Part shown: piece after piece, positions 22,474 to 33,113 of the stretch
How positions within the stretch are numbered: the stretch's first letter is position 1
Layout of the letters: each line of letters starts with the position of its first letter
Assembly: GCA_964016875.1 (NCBI GenBank)
Contig: OZ024736.1
Coordinates: 36,550,707-36,614,706 of the forward strand
DNA: 64,000 nt
Source of the DNA: Fallopia convolvulus
Lineage: Eukaryota > Streptophyta > Magnoliopsida > Caryophyllales > Polygonaceae
Direction of reading: 5' to 3'
Made by a program: the position numbers and the translations under genes
The notes under the pieces: generated by a model
Database searches by the model: none
Seen by the model: only the letters and a program-made list of their open reading frames with translations
Told to the model about the DNA's origin: nothing

Positions 22474-23242
22474 GATGAAACCCGAAATAACAGCTACGCT
22501 ACGAGACAAGAAACAAGATTATTATATTTGAGTGCAAACACTTGCTCCTTTATTTATGATTTTTCCGTGGTAGCGAGGTTACAAACCTACGAGGTTGATG
22601 TACAACTTTGAGAATCACACCTAGACCTCCTACAAGGTTCCGAGATCGCACCTAAATGTTGCGAGGTCGATTCTAGGGCGAGGTAGATTTGAGGGTATGA
22701 TGTAGAGAGTTTTGTGAGTTTCTGTAGTGAGGTTTTAGGCGTGAACGAGGTCCCTGCGCGATTTTGGGGTCTTTATGTGGGTTTTTCCTATCTATAGCGA
22801 GGTCTTTTGACGATGTTCCTATCACGTCGATCTTTAACAAGCAAGAGAGTTCTTGAGTTCAAGTGGTTTTTCGACCCCTTCTTCCTACGAGGTTCTTCTC
22901 TATTTATAGAGAATTGGGGGGCCGAGTTTAGGCCAATGTTCGATGTGGGATGCCCGAAATAAGGGTTTTTGATTGGTCCACGAGTGAGGTCACTTGTGAT
23001 TGGTTTGGGAGTGAGGTTGCTGGTGATTGGTTCGGGAGTGAGGTCGCTTGTGATTGGTTCGAGCTGGCGGGTGTATTAGTAGAGTCGGTGACGAGGTCGA
23101 GACCTCATCCCGGAATGTTGAGAGACCTCGCATCCGTCGGGAGTTTTGTTTTTAAATAATCAGGCATGGATGTGGGTCCCTAAATGGCCTATGGGGGTTC
23201 CTCTGGGCCCACTTTTTGCTTTTACTGTTTTGGAGATCATCA
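22474..23242 (-). repeat. 3' LTR of the Tat-like element
   Basis: This 769-bp LTR is the left one on the map. It has a minus-strand TATA box (CTATAAATAG, plus-strand 22900-22909), in keeping with minus-strand transcription of the element. A GACGAGGTC inverted repeat near its right end has one mismatch here but is perfect in the other LTR. Confidence 0.9.
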
Positions 23243-23506
23243 CAACCCCATGGCCTGGGGGCCTCGCCCCGAGGGCCGTAGGGCATAAGTTCCCTGGATC
23301 CGCGAGATGCATGGTGTTTTTAGAGGTTATGAAGTTCTCGAGGTTGGGAGGGCGCTTTGCGAGGTGTGAGGCTCTGTACTTAGGTGTTCTTCTTATTCTG
23401 CGCGGATGAAGATTCTTGGGCCTTTTCGCCATACTTTGCTTAGTGGGCCGTCCAGGTGAGACAGGCTCAAAAAGCCTTTCGGGAGTGGGGGAGGCTCAAA
23501 TCTGCT

Positions 23507-24668
23507 CTTTATAAGGGCGTATCTCACACGCCTCCCCCTCATCTTCTCTTTCCAACATTTTCGCTCTTTCTCTCTCTTTATCTCTTCGGTTTCTTCTGAG
23601 CGGTTTCCGACGAGCTTTTTGCCGTTCGCCAGTTGCGCCACCGCCTCTCGTTCGCTGACCTTTAAACAAGTATGTTCTTGATCTTCTTCCTCCTGTCTTT
23701 TGGTATTTTTTGCCTTTGATTCTTCCTTTGTTCGCTTTTTGCCCCGTGTTTTGTAAGGGCGACGGTGTGTCGCCCGGTGTTTCGTGCCGGTGTCATGGTG
23801 GCGAAGCGGCGGTGGCAGGGTTGTGTGTGTTTTTTGGCGTTTGCCCTTGTCATTTTTCTTTGTTCTTTCCTTGTTTCGTTTTGCATCTGGGTGGGTGTTG
23901 GTGATTCCTGGGTGCTTCTTTGTTGGCGGCGCAGCGGTGTTGGGGGTAGTTCTTGCTCTGTAGTGCCCTCGTTTCCTCTTGGTTTTTCTTCTCCTCCCCT
24001 TTTTTTTTCGTTCTGCTTTTCTTTTTTGTGTTACGCTTCGGGGGGCGGTGTTGTAGCGGTGAGACGGTGGTGAGGGGCGGTCGCCGTCGTGAGGGTACCG
24101 TTGGGTTTTTGGTTTTATTGCTTTTCTCTCTTCTTTTTTTTGGGTGGCGGTTAAACTTCCGCTTCTCCGCCCACCACTTTTCGAATTTCGAAAACCCTCG
24201 GGAGCCCAAACGTCATGATGTCTGATTGACAGGACGTTTGGGCTTCCACCGCTTGCTTCCACCGTTGGTTGGCCTTCTTTCTCTTTCCTTTCTTTTGGCG
24301 CTTCAAATTCTTCTTTGCCGTCCTATCCTGTCAGAGTAGCTTGTAGGATGCCACGTGGCCTTTTCCTCTACGACCTCGTGTTGCTTTGTCCCCCGAGGTT
24401 GCGACCTCGTGCCCATTTTCTCCCGAGGTTATGATCTCGTGCTTTTTCCTTTTCAAGGTTATGACCTCGTGCTCTTTTCTTTTCGAGGTTATGATCTTTG
24501 TGCTTTGATCTCGGGCTCGACCTCGTCCTTCCTTCTTTCCCGGGGTCATGATCTCGTTCTTCGATCTCGGGATTGACCTCGTTCTTCCTTCTTTCATGGG
24601 GTCATGATCTCGTGTTTTTCTCTTTGGTTGCCTTGCCTTTAGTGTCTTCCTGACCTTTTCTTTTCCAG
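23507..24668 (+). promoter_or_regulatory. Putative promoter, leader and 5' UTR intron of the antisense gene
   Basis: On the plus strand, TTTATAAG (23507-23514) is followed by a CT-rich leader. A GTATGT donor (intron from 23670) and a pyrimidine-rich CTTTTCCAG acceptor (24660-24668) then frame a possible 999-base 5' UTR intron just ahead of the first ATG at 24704. This would give the antisense gene a promoter independent of the LTRs. It is inference from motifs only. Confidence 0.4.
24360..24620. repeat. Degenerate short tandem repeats with CGAGGT/ACCTCG dyads
   Basis: Five to seven imperfect units of about 29-56 bases each contain a dyad of the type GAGGTTATGACCTCG, in which CGAGGT and ACCTCG are inverted around a 4-base centre. 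They lie within the proposed 5' UTR intron of the antisense gene. Units differ by substitutions and by insertion of a second CGATCTCGGG block. Confidence 0.7.
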
Positions 24669-24703
24669 GTGCTAGCTTTTCGCGGCCTGGACGTTGTCTT
24701 TTC

Positions 24704-27401
24704 ATGCCTAGGAGAGCCTCTGCGAGCCCACCGCCCGACTTTGTCTTTAATTTTCAAGAGAATTTCTATCAGGAGGTCTCCGAATCTGTAGGAAGTGTAG
24801 AGCCTAGTGACTCTCAGACCCAAGTTCCCCTTCGTTGGTCTTCAGCGAGCCCTTATCCAGCGACTCCGCTGTTTCGATCAATTCGTACTTCCCCCGTCTG
24901 CGCATATATTCTGGTGTTGAAATGGCTTCCTCTTCTTCACCCGCCGAGGTCGAGGCGAGGTTGGACGCGGCAATTGCCTCAGCCTCGGCTGCGTATGTGC
25001 CATCGAGCTTCCCCGAGGCCTATATTACCGACGCCGTGTCCGACATTCCTGTCGTCCTCAAAGAACGAATTCCCATGAGCCCGAGCACTCCCGAGGCCTA
25101 TCTGTCCGAGGGGGTGGCCACCGATCTGAAGCTGGACGACCTCGCGGACATAGCTAAAGACTTCCCCTGGCCCGAGGGAGTCGAGCTGGCACTGCCAAAG
25201 GAGGAGGGGCGACCCCTGGCGTCCTACGAGGGGTGTGCGGTCGTGCACCTCGTCAGTCTCCAAGCGGGCTTTAGGCTGCCCTTGGTCCAGCACATCGTTG
25301 ATTTCTTGTGGGCCATGGGCGTCTGCCCCGCCCAGTTGTTCCCGAACGCCTGGCGGTTGTTGTGTGCCTACACAATTCGAAGCCGTGAGCTTCTGGACGA
25401 TCCAAACCTCAACGATTTGTCGGCGTTAGTCTTGGCGAGGAGAGAACCTCGATGTTCCCTGGTTAACCTCAGCACGTCGAATGTCAAAATCATCACGACC
25501 CAGTCGAACGTCGGGACGTGGAAACCTAAATGGTTTTTGGTCCGAGACCTCAGCGGGAGATACCTTAATTTCCCTGTGGCACCGGGTAACTACGAGAGAT
25601 GCGTGTGTCCGTACAAGGTCGCTGAGTTCCAGGCACTCAAGGCTCGGTACGCCACAGCGTACCAGGCGCCATACGAGCGCTACCTTTCTCAGGACCGGCT
25701 TGAGCGGGCCGGGCTGAGCCTCAGTTTCCCTCCTCGCGAGGGTGGAGAGGGTATTTTATTATCATTATTTCTCTGATTGTTTTCTTTTTCCTCGTAAGGT
25801 TACCAGGTTATAAACCTCGTTACATTTGTTTCTGACCTCGTCTTAACCTGCTTTTTCTTTTTTGCCCCTTCTTTCTTGACAGTGGATTTTCTGCACGCTC
25901 TTACCGCGACGTCGAAGGGGAAACAACCTTTGACCTCTAGTTCCAAAACCCCTGCTCCCCGGGTCCTCAAGGGGATTTCAATTAACGAGCCGAGCTCGCA
26001 CGCGAGGACAGGCACAACGCAGCCGGGACCTGTTCCGCCAACGGCCGCGACAGGGGGAGCCCTGCCCAAGGGGAACGTCGCGAGGGCGTCGTAGTGGGAC
26101 GTCGTTGGGCCGCCCCAAGGGGAGAAAAGGCCTGAGGTGGTTCCGTCGAAAGGGGCCACCACGAAGGGGACCACCCCTCCACCCCGGGCGTCTGACGACA
26201 AGGCCGGGCGGAAAAGGAAGGAAGCGGGGTCTTCCCCCGTGGAGAAGAAGAAGAAACCCCGGTCAGGCGACCATCAACGAGGCTCGCGGGATCTGGAACT
26301 CATCCCTGCATTTAACTTCGAGGGGCGAAGTCGCGGGGACGCAGGCCCCCATCCCGCCAGGTTTCACTGCCCTGGACCTATCAGAGGGGCCCCGTTGGAG
26401 TGGGCCCGGGGGGATTACAAGGGGGAGGTCGCGTGGGCCAACAACCTCACCGAGGCGGCGCTCGACGACGAGGCCGCTCGGTACTCGGCCATGGTAAGCT
26501 TTTCGTTTTTGTGTGTTTAATTCTTGTCTCTTTCTTGTTTCTCTTCTCACTCTCCTGTGAATTTGCAGCACACCTTTTTTGATAATTATAACCGGAGTTG
26601 CATCGCCCTCGCTCACTCGAGGATGGACAAGATGGAGGCGGCGCTTTGAGCCCGCAGCGAGGTGTGCGAGCGACAGGCCAAGGAGCTGGCCGAGGTCGCG
26701 AAATCGTCCAAAGCCGCGGAGGCTGCGGCCAAGAAGCGGGTCGAGGCCGCGGAGGCCGCGGCGAGGGAGGAGGTAAAGGCGACGAGGGAGGGGAGAAGAG
26801 GGATAGGGATGAGGCCGAGGTTCTGCGGGTCGAGGTTGAAGGGCTTCGGGGCAAGCTCTCCGCCGAACACGAGTTCTTCAAGGCGAAGGAAGCGGAGTTT
26901 CTGAGGGCCGAGGAGGAGATCAGGCGCCTCGAGGGGCGCATTGTTGAGCTTAACGAGGAGGTTGTGGTCGCGGGTCCCAAGTATGTGGACTCGGAAGAGT
27001 ACAAGGCGGAGCTGGTGGAGAGCGTGAGGAAAATGCTCCACCAGGCAGTCCGCATGGGCGTAAAACAGGCGGTGGCCAAGTATGGGCACCTCGACCCCCA
27101 GATCGTCTTCTTCAACCCCAACTACAATGAAACCATGGGGGAGCTGGGGTCGGAGGATCCCGAGGGGGAATGCGAGTTCTTCCTCAACGAGGACGGGACT
27201 GTGTCCAGCATTGCGCCCCCCGAGGTAGAGATTATTGGAGAAAACCCGGAGTTAATCTCCACGGGACCTCAACCCGCGACCGATGCGCCCGCGCCTCTTG
27301 CCTCCGCTGCCCCTGCTCCTGCTGAAGCCTCGGCTGCGTCTGCCGAAACTCCTAAAACCATCGATCTTACCGGTCCCGAGGCTGAAACCTCGAAGAAATG
27401 A
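24704..27401 (+). CDS. Antisense extra gene of the Tat-like element (Transposase_28-like, coiled coil), broken
   Basis: Three plus-strand exons can be joined. Exon 1 runs from an ATG at 24704, 24835 or 24922 to 25750, exon 2 is 25883-26493 and exon 3 is 26569-27401; both introns have GT-AG ends and keep phase (V-D-F-L and A-M/H-T-F-F at the joins). Exon 1 contains Y-E-G-C-A-V-V-H-L-V-S-L-Q-A-G, L-P-L-V and L-F-P-N-A-W-R-L-L-C-A-Y, resembling PF04195, the gypsy-type extra protein whose function is unknown. Exon 2 has a basic cluster (K-R-K, K-K-K-K). Exon 3 is Ala/Glu/Lys-rich and probably a coiled coil, ending in a Pro/Ala-rich tail. Stops at 26092-26094 and 26647-26649 and a frameshift near 26790 disable this copy; the 24704 start needs one more frameshift. 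Confidence 0.65.
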
Positions 27402-27767
27402 TGATAACTTTTCTTTGGTGGCCCTACGGGGATTGTAATTAAAACATCTCTTTCTTTTTTTTGTTTGGGTGACCCTACGGGGTCTGTAATCGAAACACCT
27501 CTTTTTATATTTATGCCCTTCATCACTTTCTTTTCTTATGCTTGTTTGCTTTAGACTTTCTCGCATACGTCAGTCCTTATCCGTCCAACCCCATGGTTTG
27601 AGTCTCACATCTTTTGTGGGGCTCGGACCACACCGGGCGTTGTAGTCCTGCAACGAGGTCGTGAGCCTCTGTTCGGACCTCGTTGTTCTGGAAGTTCGTT
27701 CCAACCTAAAAATAGCCGTCCGTGAATCCTGGCGTCTTAGGGGGTTCACGAACCTCATTCGTATCCC

Positions 27768-28480
27768 AAACGGGAAGCGAGGGGTGGAACTTTTCAACGA
27801 GATTCTCCAACCCCTAAGCGTGAAGCGAGGGGTGGACCTTTTCAACGAGATTCTCCAACCCCAAGCGTGAAGGGAGGGGTGGACCTTTTCAACGAGATTC
27901 TCCAACCCCAAGCGGGAAGCGAGGGGTGGAACTTCTTCCAAACGAGATTCTCCAACCCCAAGCGGGAAGCGAGGGGTGGACCTTTTCAACGAGATTCTCC
28001 AACCCCAAGCGGGAAGCGAGGGGTGGAACTTCTTCCAAACGAGATTCTCCAACCCCAAGCGGGAAGCGAGGGGTGGGACTTCTTTCAACGAGATTCTCCA
28101 ACCCCAAGCGGGAAGCGAGGGGTAGACCTCCTTTCAACGAGATTCTCCAACCCCAGGCGTGAAGCGGGGGGTGGACCTTCTCAACGAGATTCTCCAACCC
28201 CAAGCGGGAAGCGAGGGTTGGAATTTTTTTTTTTTCAAACGAGATTCTCCAACCCCAAGCGTGAAGCGAGGGGTGGGATTGTTTCAAACAAGATTCTCCA
28301 ACCCCAAGAGGGAAGCGAGGGGTGGACCTTTTCAACGAGATTCTCCAACCCCAAGCGTGAAGCGAGGGGTGGAACTTCTTTCAACGAGATTCTCCAACCC
28401 CAAGCGGGAAGCGAGTGGTGGAATTTTTTTTCAAACGAGATTTTCCAACCCCAAGCGGGAAGCGAGGGGTGGAACTTTTC
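27768..28480. repeat. Minisatellite, 14 units of about 47-58 bp
   Basis: Fourteen occurrences of AGATTCTCCAACCCC (one with TTTTCC, one with AAGATT) are spaced 46-58 bases apart. Units share the core CAAGCGGGAAGCGAGGGGTGG and differ mainly in a T-rich spacer (CCTTTTC, AACTTCTTCCAAAC, AATTTTTTT). It lies between the end of the antisense gene and the pol stop codon. Long ORFs run through it on both strands only because the unit lacks stops. Confidence 0.92.
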
Positions 28481-28674
28481 AGGGAGGGAGCGTTTTTAGA
28501 AAAGCCTGCAATCCTTTATTTACCAACTGTGAGGAACAACGGGGTTTCGAGTTTCTACATGTAATATTTTTTGAGTCGCGCGACATTCCACGTTTTGCTC
28601 AGTGTGCGCCCCTCGTCGTCCCTGAGTTTGAAAACCCCGGGCGCGACTTCTTCTCCGAGGATGTAGGGTCCTTC

Positions 28675-30540
28675 CTAGTTAGGGTCCAATTTTCCTCCTT
28701 CGGTGCGTCTTAGCACGAGGTTTCCCGTGGCCAAGATGCGAGGTCTGACCTTCTTGTCGTGATACACGGCGACACCTCGCTTGTATTCTCTAGAGCGCAA
28801 GTCCGCTACCTCGCGGATTTCATCTCGGAACTGCAGTTCGACCTTGAGGTTGGCCTCGTTTTCTTTTTCGTCGAAGTTGTACACCCTGGCTGATGGAATT
28901 AGGGTTTCTACGAGAACGAGGGCTTCCACCCCGTAGGTAAGAGCGAAGGGGGTCTCGCCCGTTGCGCGGCGTGAGGTCGTGCGATACGTCCAGAGGACGA
29001 GTGGGAGTAATTCGGCCCAGCGGCCCTGTGCCATGCCCAGGCGCTTTTTGAGGTCTGTCAAGATGCGGGCATTAACGTTTTCTACCTGGCCATTGGACTG
29101 GGGATGAGCCACGGAGGAAAATTTGAGGTCGATGCCCAGCTCAGAGCAGAAAGTCTGAGTTTCTTCGCAGTCGAATTGGGGGCAATGGTCGGTCATGATT
29201 GTCATGGGGACACCGAAACGACAGACGAGGTTCTTCCATAGGAATTCGCAGACCTTTGCCCCGGTGATTTTTGCCATTGCCTGTGCTTCGATCCACTTCG
29301 TGAAGTAGTCCACGATGACCAAAATGTATTGCACTTGGCCAACAGCTTTAGGAAAAGGGCCTAAAATGTCCATTCCCCACATTGCGAATGGGCATGGCGC
29401 GTGAATGCTGTGGAGGGGAGTCGTCGGGGTGTGCTGAACGTTCCCGTGTTTCTGGCATCCGACACATTTTTGGACGTAAGCTCTCGCGTCTTGTCGGAGA
29501 GTGGGCCAGAAGTACCCCAAATGGACGATTTTGTGTGCCAAAGACCTCCACCCCGGGTGTCCTCCACACACTCCCTCGTGGGCCTCGTAGAGGACGTGGT
29601 CCGTGGTCTCGGGCGGTATGCACAGCAGGTTGGGTTCAGCGTAGCCCCGACGATAAAGCTGGTCGCCGACGACGCAGTAGCGGGCAACTTGCATTTTTAG
29701 TTTTATGGCCAGCGCGGGGTCCTCTGGGAGGATGCCGCTTTGTATGTACCTCGTTACCGGAAACCTCCAGTCCTCGGTCCTTATGGACATGACCTCGCTA
29801 TCGACGCTTCGTGAGAGCTTTCTCTCCACCATTACGCGATTCCCCACATCCAAGGGAAGCGCGGAGCCTAACCCGGCGAGGGCATCCGCCTTTGTGTTTG
29901 AGGTCCGCGGGATTGACTCCACCGCGAAGGTCTCTAGGCATGAAACCAAGGCCTTGACTTTTGCTCGGTAGGCGGGCAAAAAACCTGTCCTGGTGTCGTA
30001 TTGGTCGTTGAGTTGTCGTGCCACCAATTCGGAATCTGTGTAGACCTTGATTTTGCGGGCTCCGTTAAGTAGCGCCATCTCGATCCCGACGATCATGGCC
30101 TCATACTCGGCGTCGTTGTTGGTGGCATCAAAGGCGAAGTTGAGAGCATACTCCGTCTCGATTGAGGGGCCAGCGAGGAACACCCCGGCCCTGCCACCGG
30201 CGTCACATCGTGAGCCATCAACGAACACTTTCCATTCGTCCGAGCTTGTGTCTGTTTCGGGGAAGGTGACCTCCACCATAAAGTCGGCGAGGGCTTGTCC
30301 CTTCATCGCGGTTCTCGGAAGATAATTGATGTCGAAATCGGAGAGCTCGACGGCCCACTTGGTCATACGACACCAGGACAGGTGGTCACTACAGCCGGGG
30401 AGTATCTCTGCTCCGCAGGCTGGAGCACGCGACTCACAAAGTATACCGGGTGCATGGCCTCTCTTGTGAGCACTGTGCTGACGGTCTCGGGACTCACCGC
30501 CACATATAGTTGCAAGTCTTCGCCCGCATGTGGAGGTCAC
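28675..30540 (-). CDS. Pol C-terminal part of Tat-like element: RNase H and integrase
   Basis: The minus-strand frame starts in a frameshifted stretch (about the first 50 residues are out of frame) and then reads an RNase H of the archaeal-like type (F-V-D-G-S, N-N-D-A-E-Y-E-A, V-Y-T-D-S-E-L-V), the second RNase H known for Tat elements. Integrase follows, with the zinc-binding part H-E-G-V-C-G-G-H-P-G and C-V-G-C, then catalytic residues in M-D-I-L, T-D-H-C-P-Q-F and G-Q-V-E-N. The usual G-R after T-D-N is altered, but the D, D, E triad stays. The end reads L-R-R-T-E-G-G-K-L-D-P-N-stop, close to the usual pol end. It would be made as part of the polyprotein, not from its own start. Confidence 0.85.
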   Translation of the reverse strand: MTSTCGRRLATICGGESRDRQHSAHKRGHAPGILCESRAPACGAEILPGCSDHLSWCRMTKWAVELSDFDINYLPRTAMKGQALADFMVEVTFPETDTSSDEWKVFVDGSRCDAGGRAGVFLAGPSIETEYALNFAFDATNNDAEYEAMIVGIEMALLNGARKIKVYTDSELVARQLNDQYDTRTGFLPAYRAKVKALVSCLETFAVESIPRTSNTKADALAGLGSALPLDVGNRVMVERKLSRSVDSEVMSIRTEDWRFPVTRYIQSGILPEDPALAIKLKMQVARYCVVGDQLYRRGYAEPNLLCIPPETTDHVLYEAHEGVCGGHPGWRSLAHKIVHLGYFWPTLRQDARAYVQKCVGCQKHGNVQHTPTTPLHSIHAPCPFAMWGMDILGPFPKAVGQVQYILVIVDYFTKWIEAQAMAKITGAKVCEFLWKNLVCRFGVPMTIMTDHCPQFDCEETQTFCSELGIDLKFSSVAHPQSNGQVENVNARILTDLKKRLGMAQGRWAELLPLVLWTYRTTSRRATGETPFALTYGVEALVLVETLIPSARVYNFDEKENEANLKVELQFRDEIREVADLRSREYKRGVAVYHDKKVRPRILATGNLVLRRTEGGKLDPN

Positions 30541-33113
30541 AAGGTGGGGAGCTTGGTGAGGAAGATCTTTAACTCGGAGAAGGCCGTCTCGAGTCTCTCG
30601 TCCCAGACAAACTTGTCATTCTTTTTGAGGGCGGCAAAGAATTGGAGGGACTTGTCTGCCAGGCGGGAGCAAAACCGCCCCAAGTAATTTACTGCGCCGT
30701 TGAGTCTTTTTACCTCGGTACGAGATCGGGGAGACCTCATTGCGAGGATAGATTCTATTTTGGCGGGGTTGACGTCGATCCTGCGTTCGCTGATCATGAA
30801 TCCCAAAAACTTCCCCGAGGATACGCCAAAAACGCACTTCTCGGGGTTCAGGCTGAGCTGGTGGTGTCCGAGGTTGGTGAAAACCTCGGCGAGGTCAGCC
30901 AGGTGCTCCTCGGGGCCCTTGCTCCGTACCACGATGTCGTCAACGTAGGCGGATACGTTCCTGTCGAGGTGGTCTTTAAAAACCCGATCGACGAGGCGTT
31001 GGAATGTGGCCCCAGCGTTCTTGAGGCCAAACGGCATGACCTTATAACAGTATGTCCCCCGCTGAGTGATAAAGGATGTCTCCTCCTCGTCACGAGGATT
31101 CATCGAGATCTGGTTGTACCTCGAGTAGGCGTCGAGGAAACTCAAGACCTCGTGCCCAGCAGTCGAATCTACAAGTGCATCGATCGAGGGCAGAGGGTAG
31201 CTGTCTTTGGGGCATGCCTTGTTGAGGTCCTTGAAGTCTACACACATCCGCCACTTGCCGCTGGCTTTTTTGACCAACACGACATTGGACAACCATTTCG
31301 GATACTGGACTTCGCGTATGAAATCTGTGGCCAACAGCTTGGCCACCTCTTCATTTGCGGCGATTGCTCTTTCTTCGTTCATTGTTCTTCGACGCTGCAC
31401 CACAGGACGAATGGCGACGCCGATGTTCAGGGAGTGCTGGGCCAGGGTCCGAGGCACACCTCGGAGATCTTTTGCAGTCCAGGCGAACTCGTCGTGGGAC
31501 CCAGCAAGCAGGGCCTCCAGTGACGCTGCTGCATCCCAAGTGAGGCAACCCCCAAGGTAGATCTTTTCTGATTTGTTTTCGAAGGGGGTAATCACCCTTC
31601 TTTCTGTCTCGGGAGTGGGTATTGTGAAATCCCGGACCTCGAGGTCTGCTTCACCCGAAGTCTCTACCATGAACACAGAGCATTTTTGCTTAGCCGAGGT
31701 CATGTAGCAGACGCGGCCCTCTTCTTGGTTGCCCTTCACTTCTCCGACACCTACGCTGGTGGGGAACTTCATTTTCAGATGGTAGATGGAGACCAACGCC
31801 TGGAATTTCATCAAGGAGTCTCTCCCGATGATTGCATTGTAGGCCGAGGGCAGGTGCACCACCGTAAACTCTATTACCTCGGTTCTCGTTGTCGAGCCAG
31901 TACCGAGGGTCATCCACATGTCTATAAGACCAGCGACATCGACCTCGTTTCCCGAGAAGGAGGTGAGCTTCCCAGCGTAGGGCCTCAAGGATGTCGCGGA
32001 GATCCCTAGCTGCTCGAAAGCGCCAAAATACATGATGTCCACGGAGGAACCCGTGTCCACCAGTATTCGCTTCACTATCTTCGAGCCCAACTGAGCGTGT
32101 ATCACCAGGGGGTCTGAGTGGGGCATATGGAGTCCTTCGGCGTCTTCTGTCGTGAAGGCCATACCCACGTGGGACCGTGAGGTTTGTGTCACGCTGTACA
32201 CCGAGGGCTCATGGTGACTTGCTCTCGCGTATCTTTTTCTTTCCGCCTGGCTCAAACCCGCCAGCGAGGGTCCGCCCGAGATGGTGTTGATGTACCCATC
32301 GAGCGCCGCGGCTTGTCCGGAGCGCGACTGCCTCGCCGGAGCTTGTTGCTCTGTGTTGCTTGGTCGGGACCGGGTTGGTTCCTGCTGCACAAGGTTGGCC
32401 CCCGACGCGGGGTTGGCGCGCTTTTTCTCGTTTGGGTTGTAGGCGGGGCCACCTTTGCCTCTGTAACCTCGTGGCTTTCCGCCGAAGCAGCTCCAACCTC
32501 CACCGCCACGGTTGTTGTAGCGGTTGTTGTTTCTATTGTCGTTGTTGCCTCTGTTATTGTTGTTGTTGTTGCTTTTGTAATCGGCACGCCGGTCGTGAGT
32601 TTGCGTCATGTACGCGTCCCTCGCGGCCGGCGCAGCCACTTTAGCTTTTCCCTTAGCCTCGGTCACGATTTCCTTGTCGGTCCTCGGTCGCGAGCTCTGG
32701 CTGGCAGCGTCCTCGGCGTAGACCTGTGCCGTGATCCGAGCACACAGGCTCTCATATGTGGTCGGATTTTTGAGAAAAATGCGACATTTGAAATCCCCCT
32801 GGCGAAGGTTGCCCATGAGGATGTCGCGTACCGAGGCCTCGTCGATTTGCGGGATCTCAGTGACCGCGGTGGTGAACCTCGTAAAAAAGGTACCCAACTT
32901 CTCGTTTCCCCCCTGCTCGATGCCACGGAGATCGCGCATGTTCTTCTTGCGCTTTCTCGAGCCGTTGATGTGCCCGACGAAGGACTCGCATAGCTGGGAA
33001 AACGAGGCTATCGACTCGACCTTAAGGCTGGTGAACCACGTCATTGCCGCCTTGTCCAGAGTGGTCGGAAAGATTCGACAGAAAATGGCGTCATTGTAAG
33101 AGTTGACGTTCAT
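30537..33113 (-). CDS. Gag C-terminal part, protease, RT and first RNase H start of Tat-like element
   Basis: The frame is continuous with the upstream gag frame except for one TAG at 33114-33116. It starts in the conserved gag helical region (T-L-D-K-A-A-M-T-W-F), followed by an Asn/Gly/Arg-rich nucleic-acid-binding stretch but no clear CCHC knuckle. The protease has V-D-T-G-S-S; RT has W-R-M-C-V-D-F-K-D-L-N, F-L-D-A-Y-S and the catalytic Y-V-D-D. The ORF ends in a TGA after L-T-K-L-P-T-L, where the first RNase H should continue (E-D-L-Q-L-Y-V-A-V-S is readable beyond the stop). One further frameshift is needed to reach the next ORF. Confidence 0.88.
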   Translation of the reverse strand: MNVNSYNDAIFCRIFPTTLDKAAMTWFTSLKVESIASFSQLCESFVGHINGSRKRKKNMRDLRGIEQGGNEKLGTFFTRFTTAVTEIPQIDEASVRDILMGNLRQGDFKCRIFLKNPTTYESLCARITAQVYAEDAASQSSRPRTDKEIVTEAKGKAKVAAPAARDAYMTQTHDRRADYKSNNNNNNRGNNDNRNNNRYNNRGGGGWSCFGGKPRGYRGKGGPAYNPNEKKRANPASGANLVQQEPTRSRPSNTEQQAPARQSRSGQAAALDGYINTISGGPSLAGLSQAERKRYARASHHEPSVYSVTQTSRSHVGMAFTTEDAEGLHMPHSDPLVIHAQLGSKIVKRILVDTGSSVDIMYFGAFEQLGISATSLRPYAGKLTSFSGNEVDVAGLIDMWMTLGTGSTTRTEVIEFTVVHLPSAYNAIIGRDSLMKFQALVSIYHLKMKFPTSVGVGEVKGNQEEGRVCYMTSAKQKCSVFMVETSGEADLEVRDFTIPTPETERRVITPFENKSEKIYLGGCLTWDAAASLEALLAGSHDEFAWTAKDLRGVPRTLAQHSLNIGVAIRPVVQRRRTMNEERAIAANEEVAKLLATDFIREVQYPKWLSNVVLVKKASGKWRMCVDFKDLNKACPKDSYPLPSIDALVDSTAGHEVLSFLDAYSRYNQISMNPRDEEETSFITQRGTYCYKVMPFGLKNAGATFQRLVDRVFKDHLDRNVSAYVDDIVVRSKGPEEHLADLAEVFTNLGHHQLSLNPEKCVFGVSSGKFLGFMISERRIDVNPAKIESILAMRSPRSRTEVKRLNGAVNYLGRFCSRLADKSLQFFAALKKNDKFVWDERLETAFSELKIFLTKLPTL

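Noticed and set aside
23393..24262. Minus-strand ORF of 289 codons rich in Lys, Arg and Thr, with overlapping plus-strand ORFs
   Set aside because: It is low-complexity sequence in the stretch between the antisense gene and the 3' LTR of the Tat-like element; no motif, and it is better explained as a leader and intron of the antisense gene.
27768..28480. CRISPR-like array
   Set aside because: The repeats are adjoining minisatellite units with similar spacers, in a plant retrotransposon; there are no unique spacers or cas genes.
27570..28713. Long ORFs on both strands through the minisatellite
   Set aside because: They arise because the repeat unit lacks stops in several frames; the predicted peptides are only repeats of the unit.
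29348..33099. Several ORFs of 60-290 codons on the plus strand opposite pol and gag
   Set aside because: They are shadows of the GC-rich gag-pol frame and lack domains of their own, unlike the spliced antisense gene at 24704-27401.
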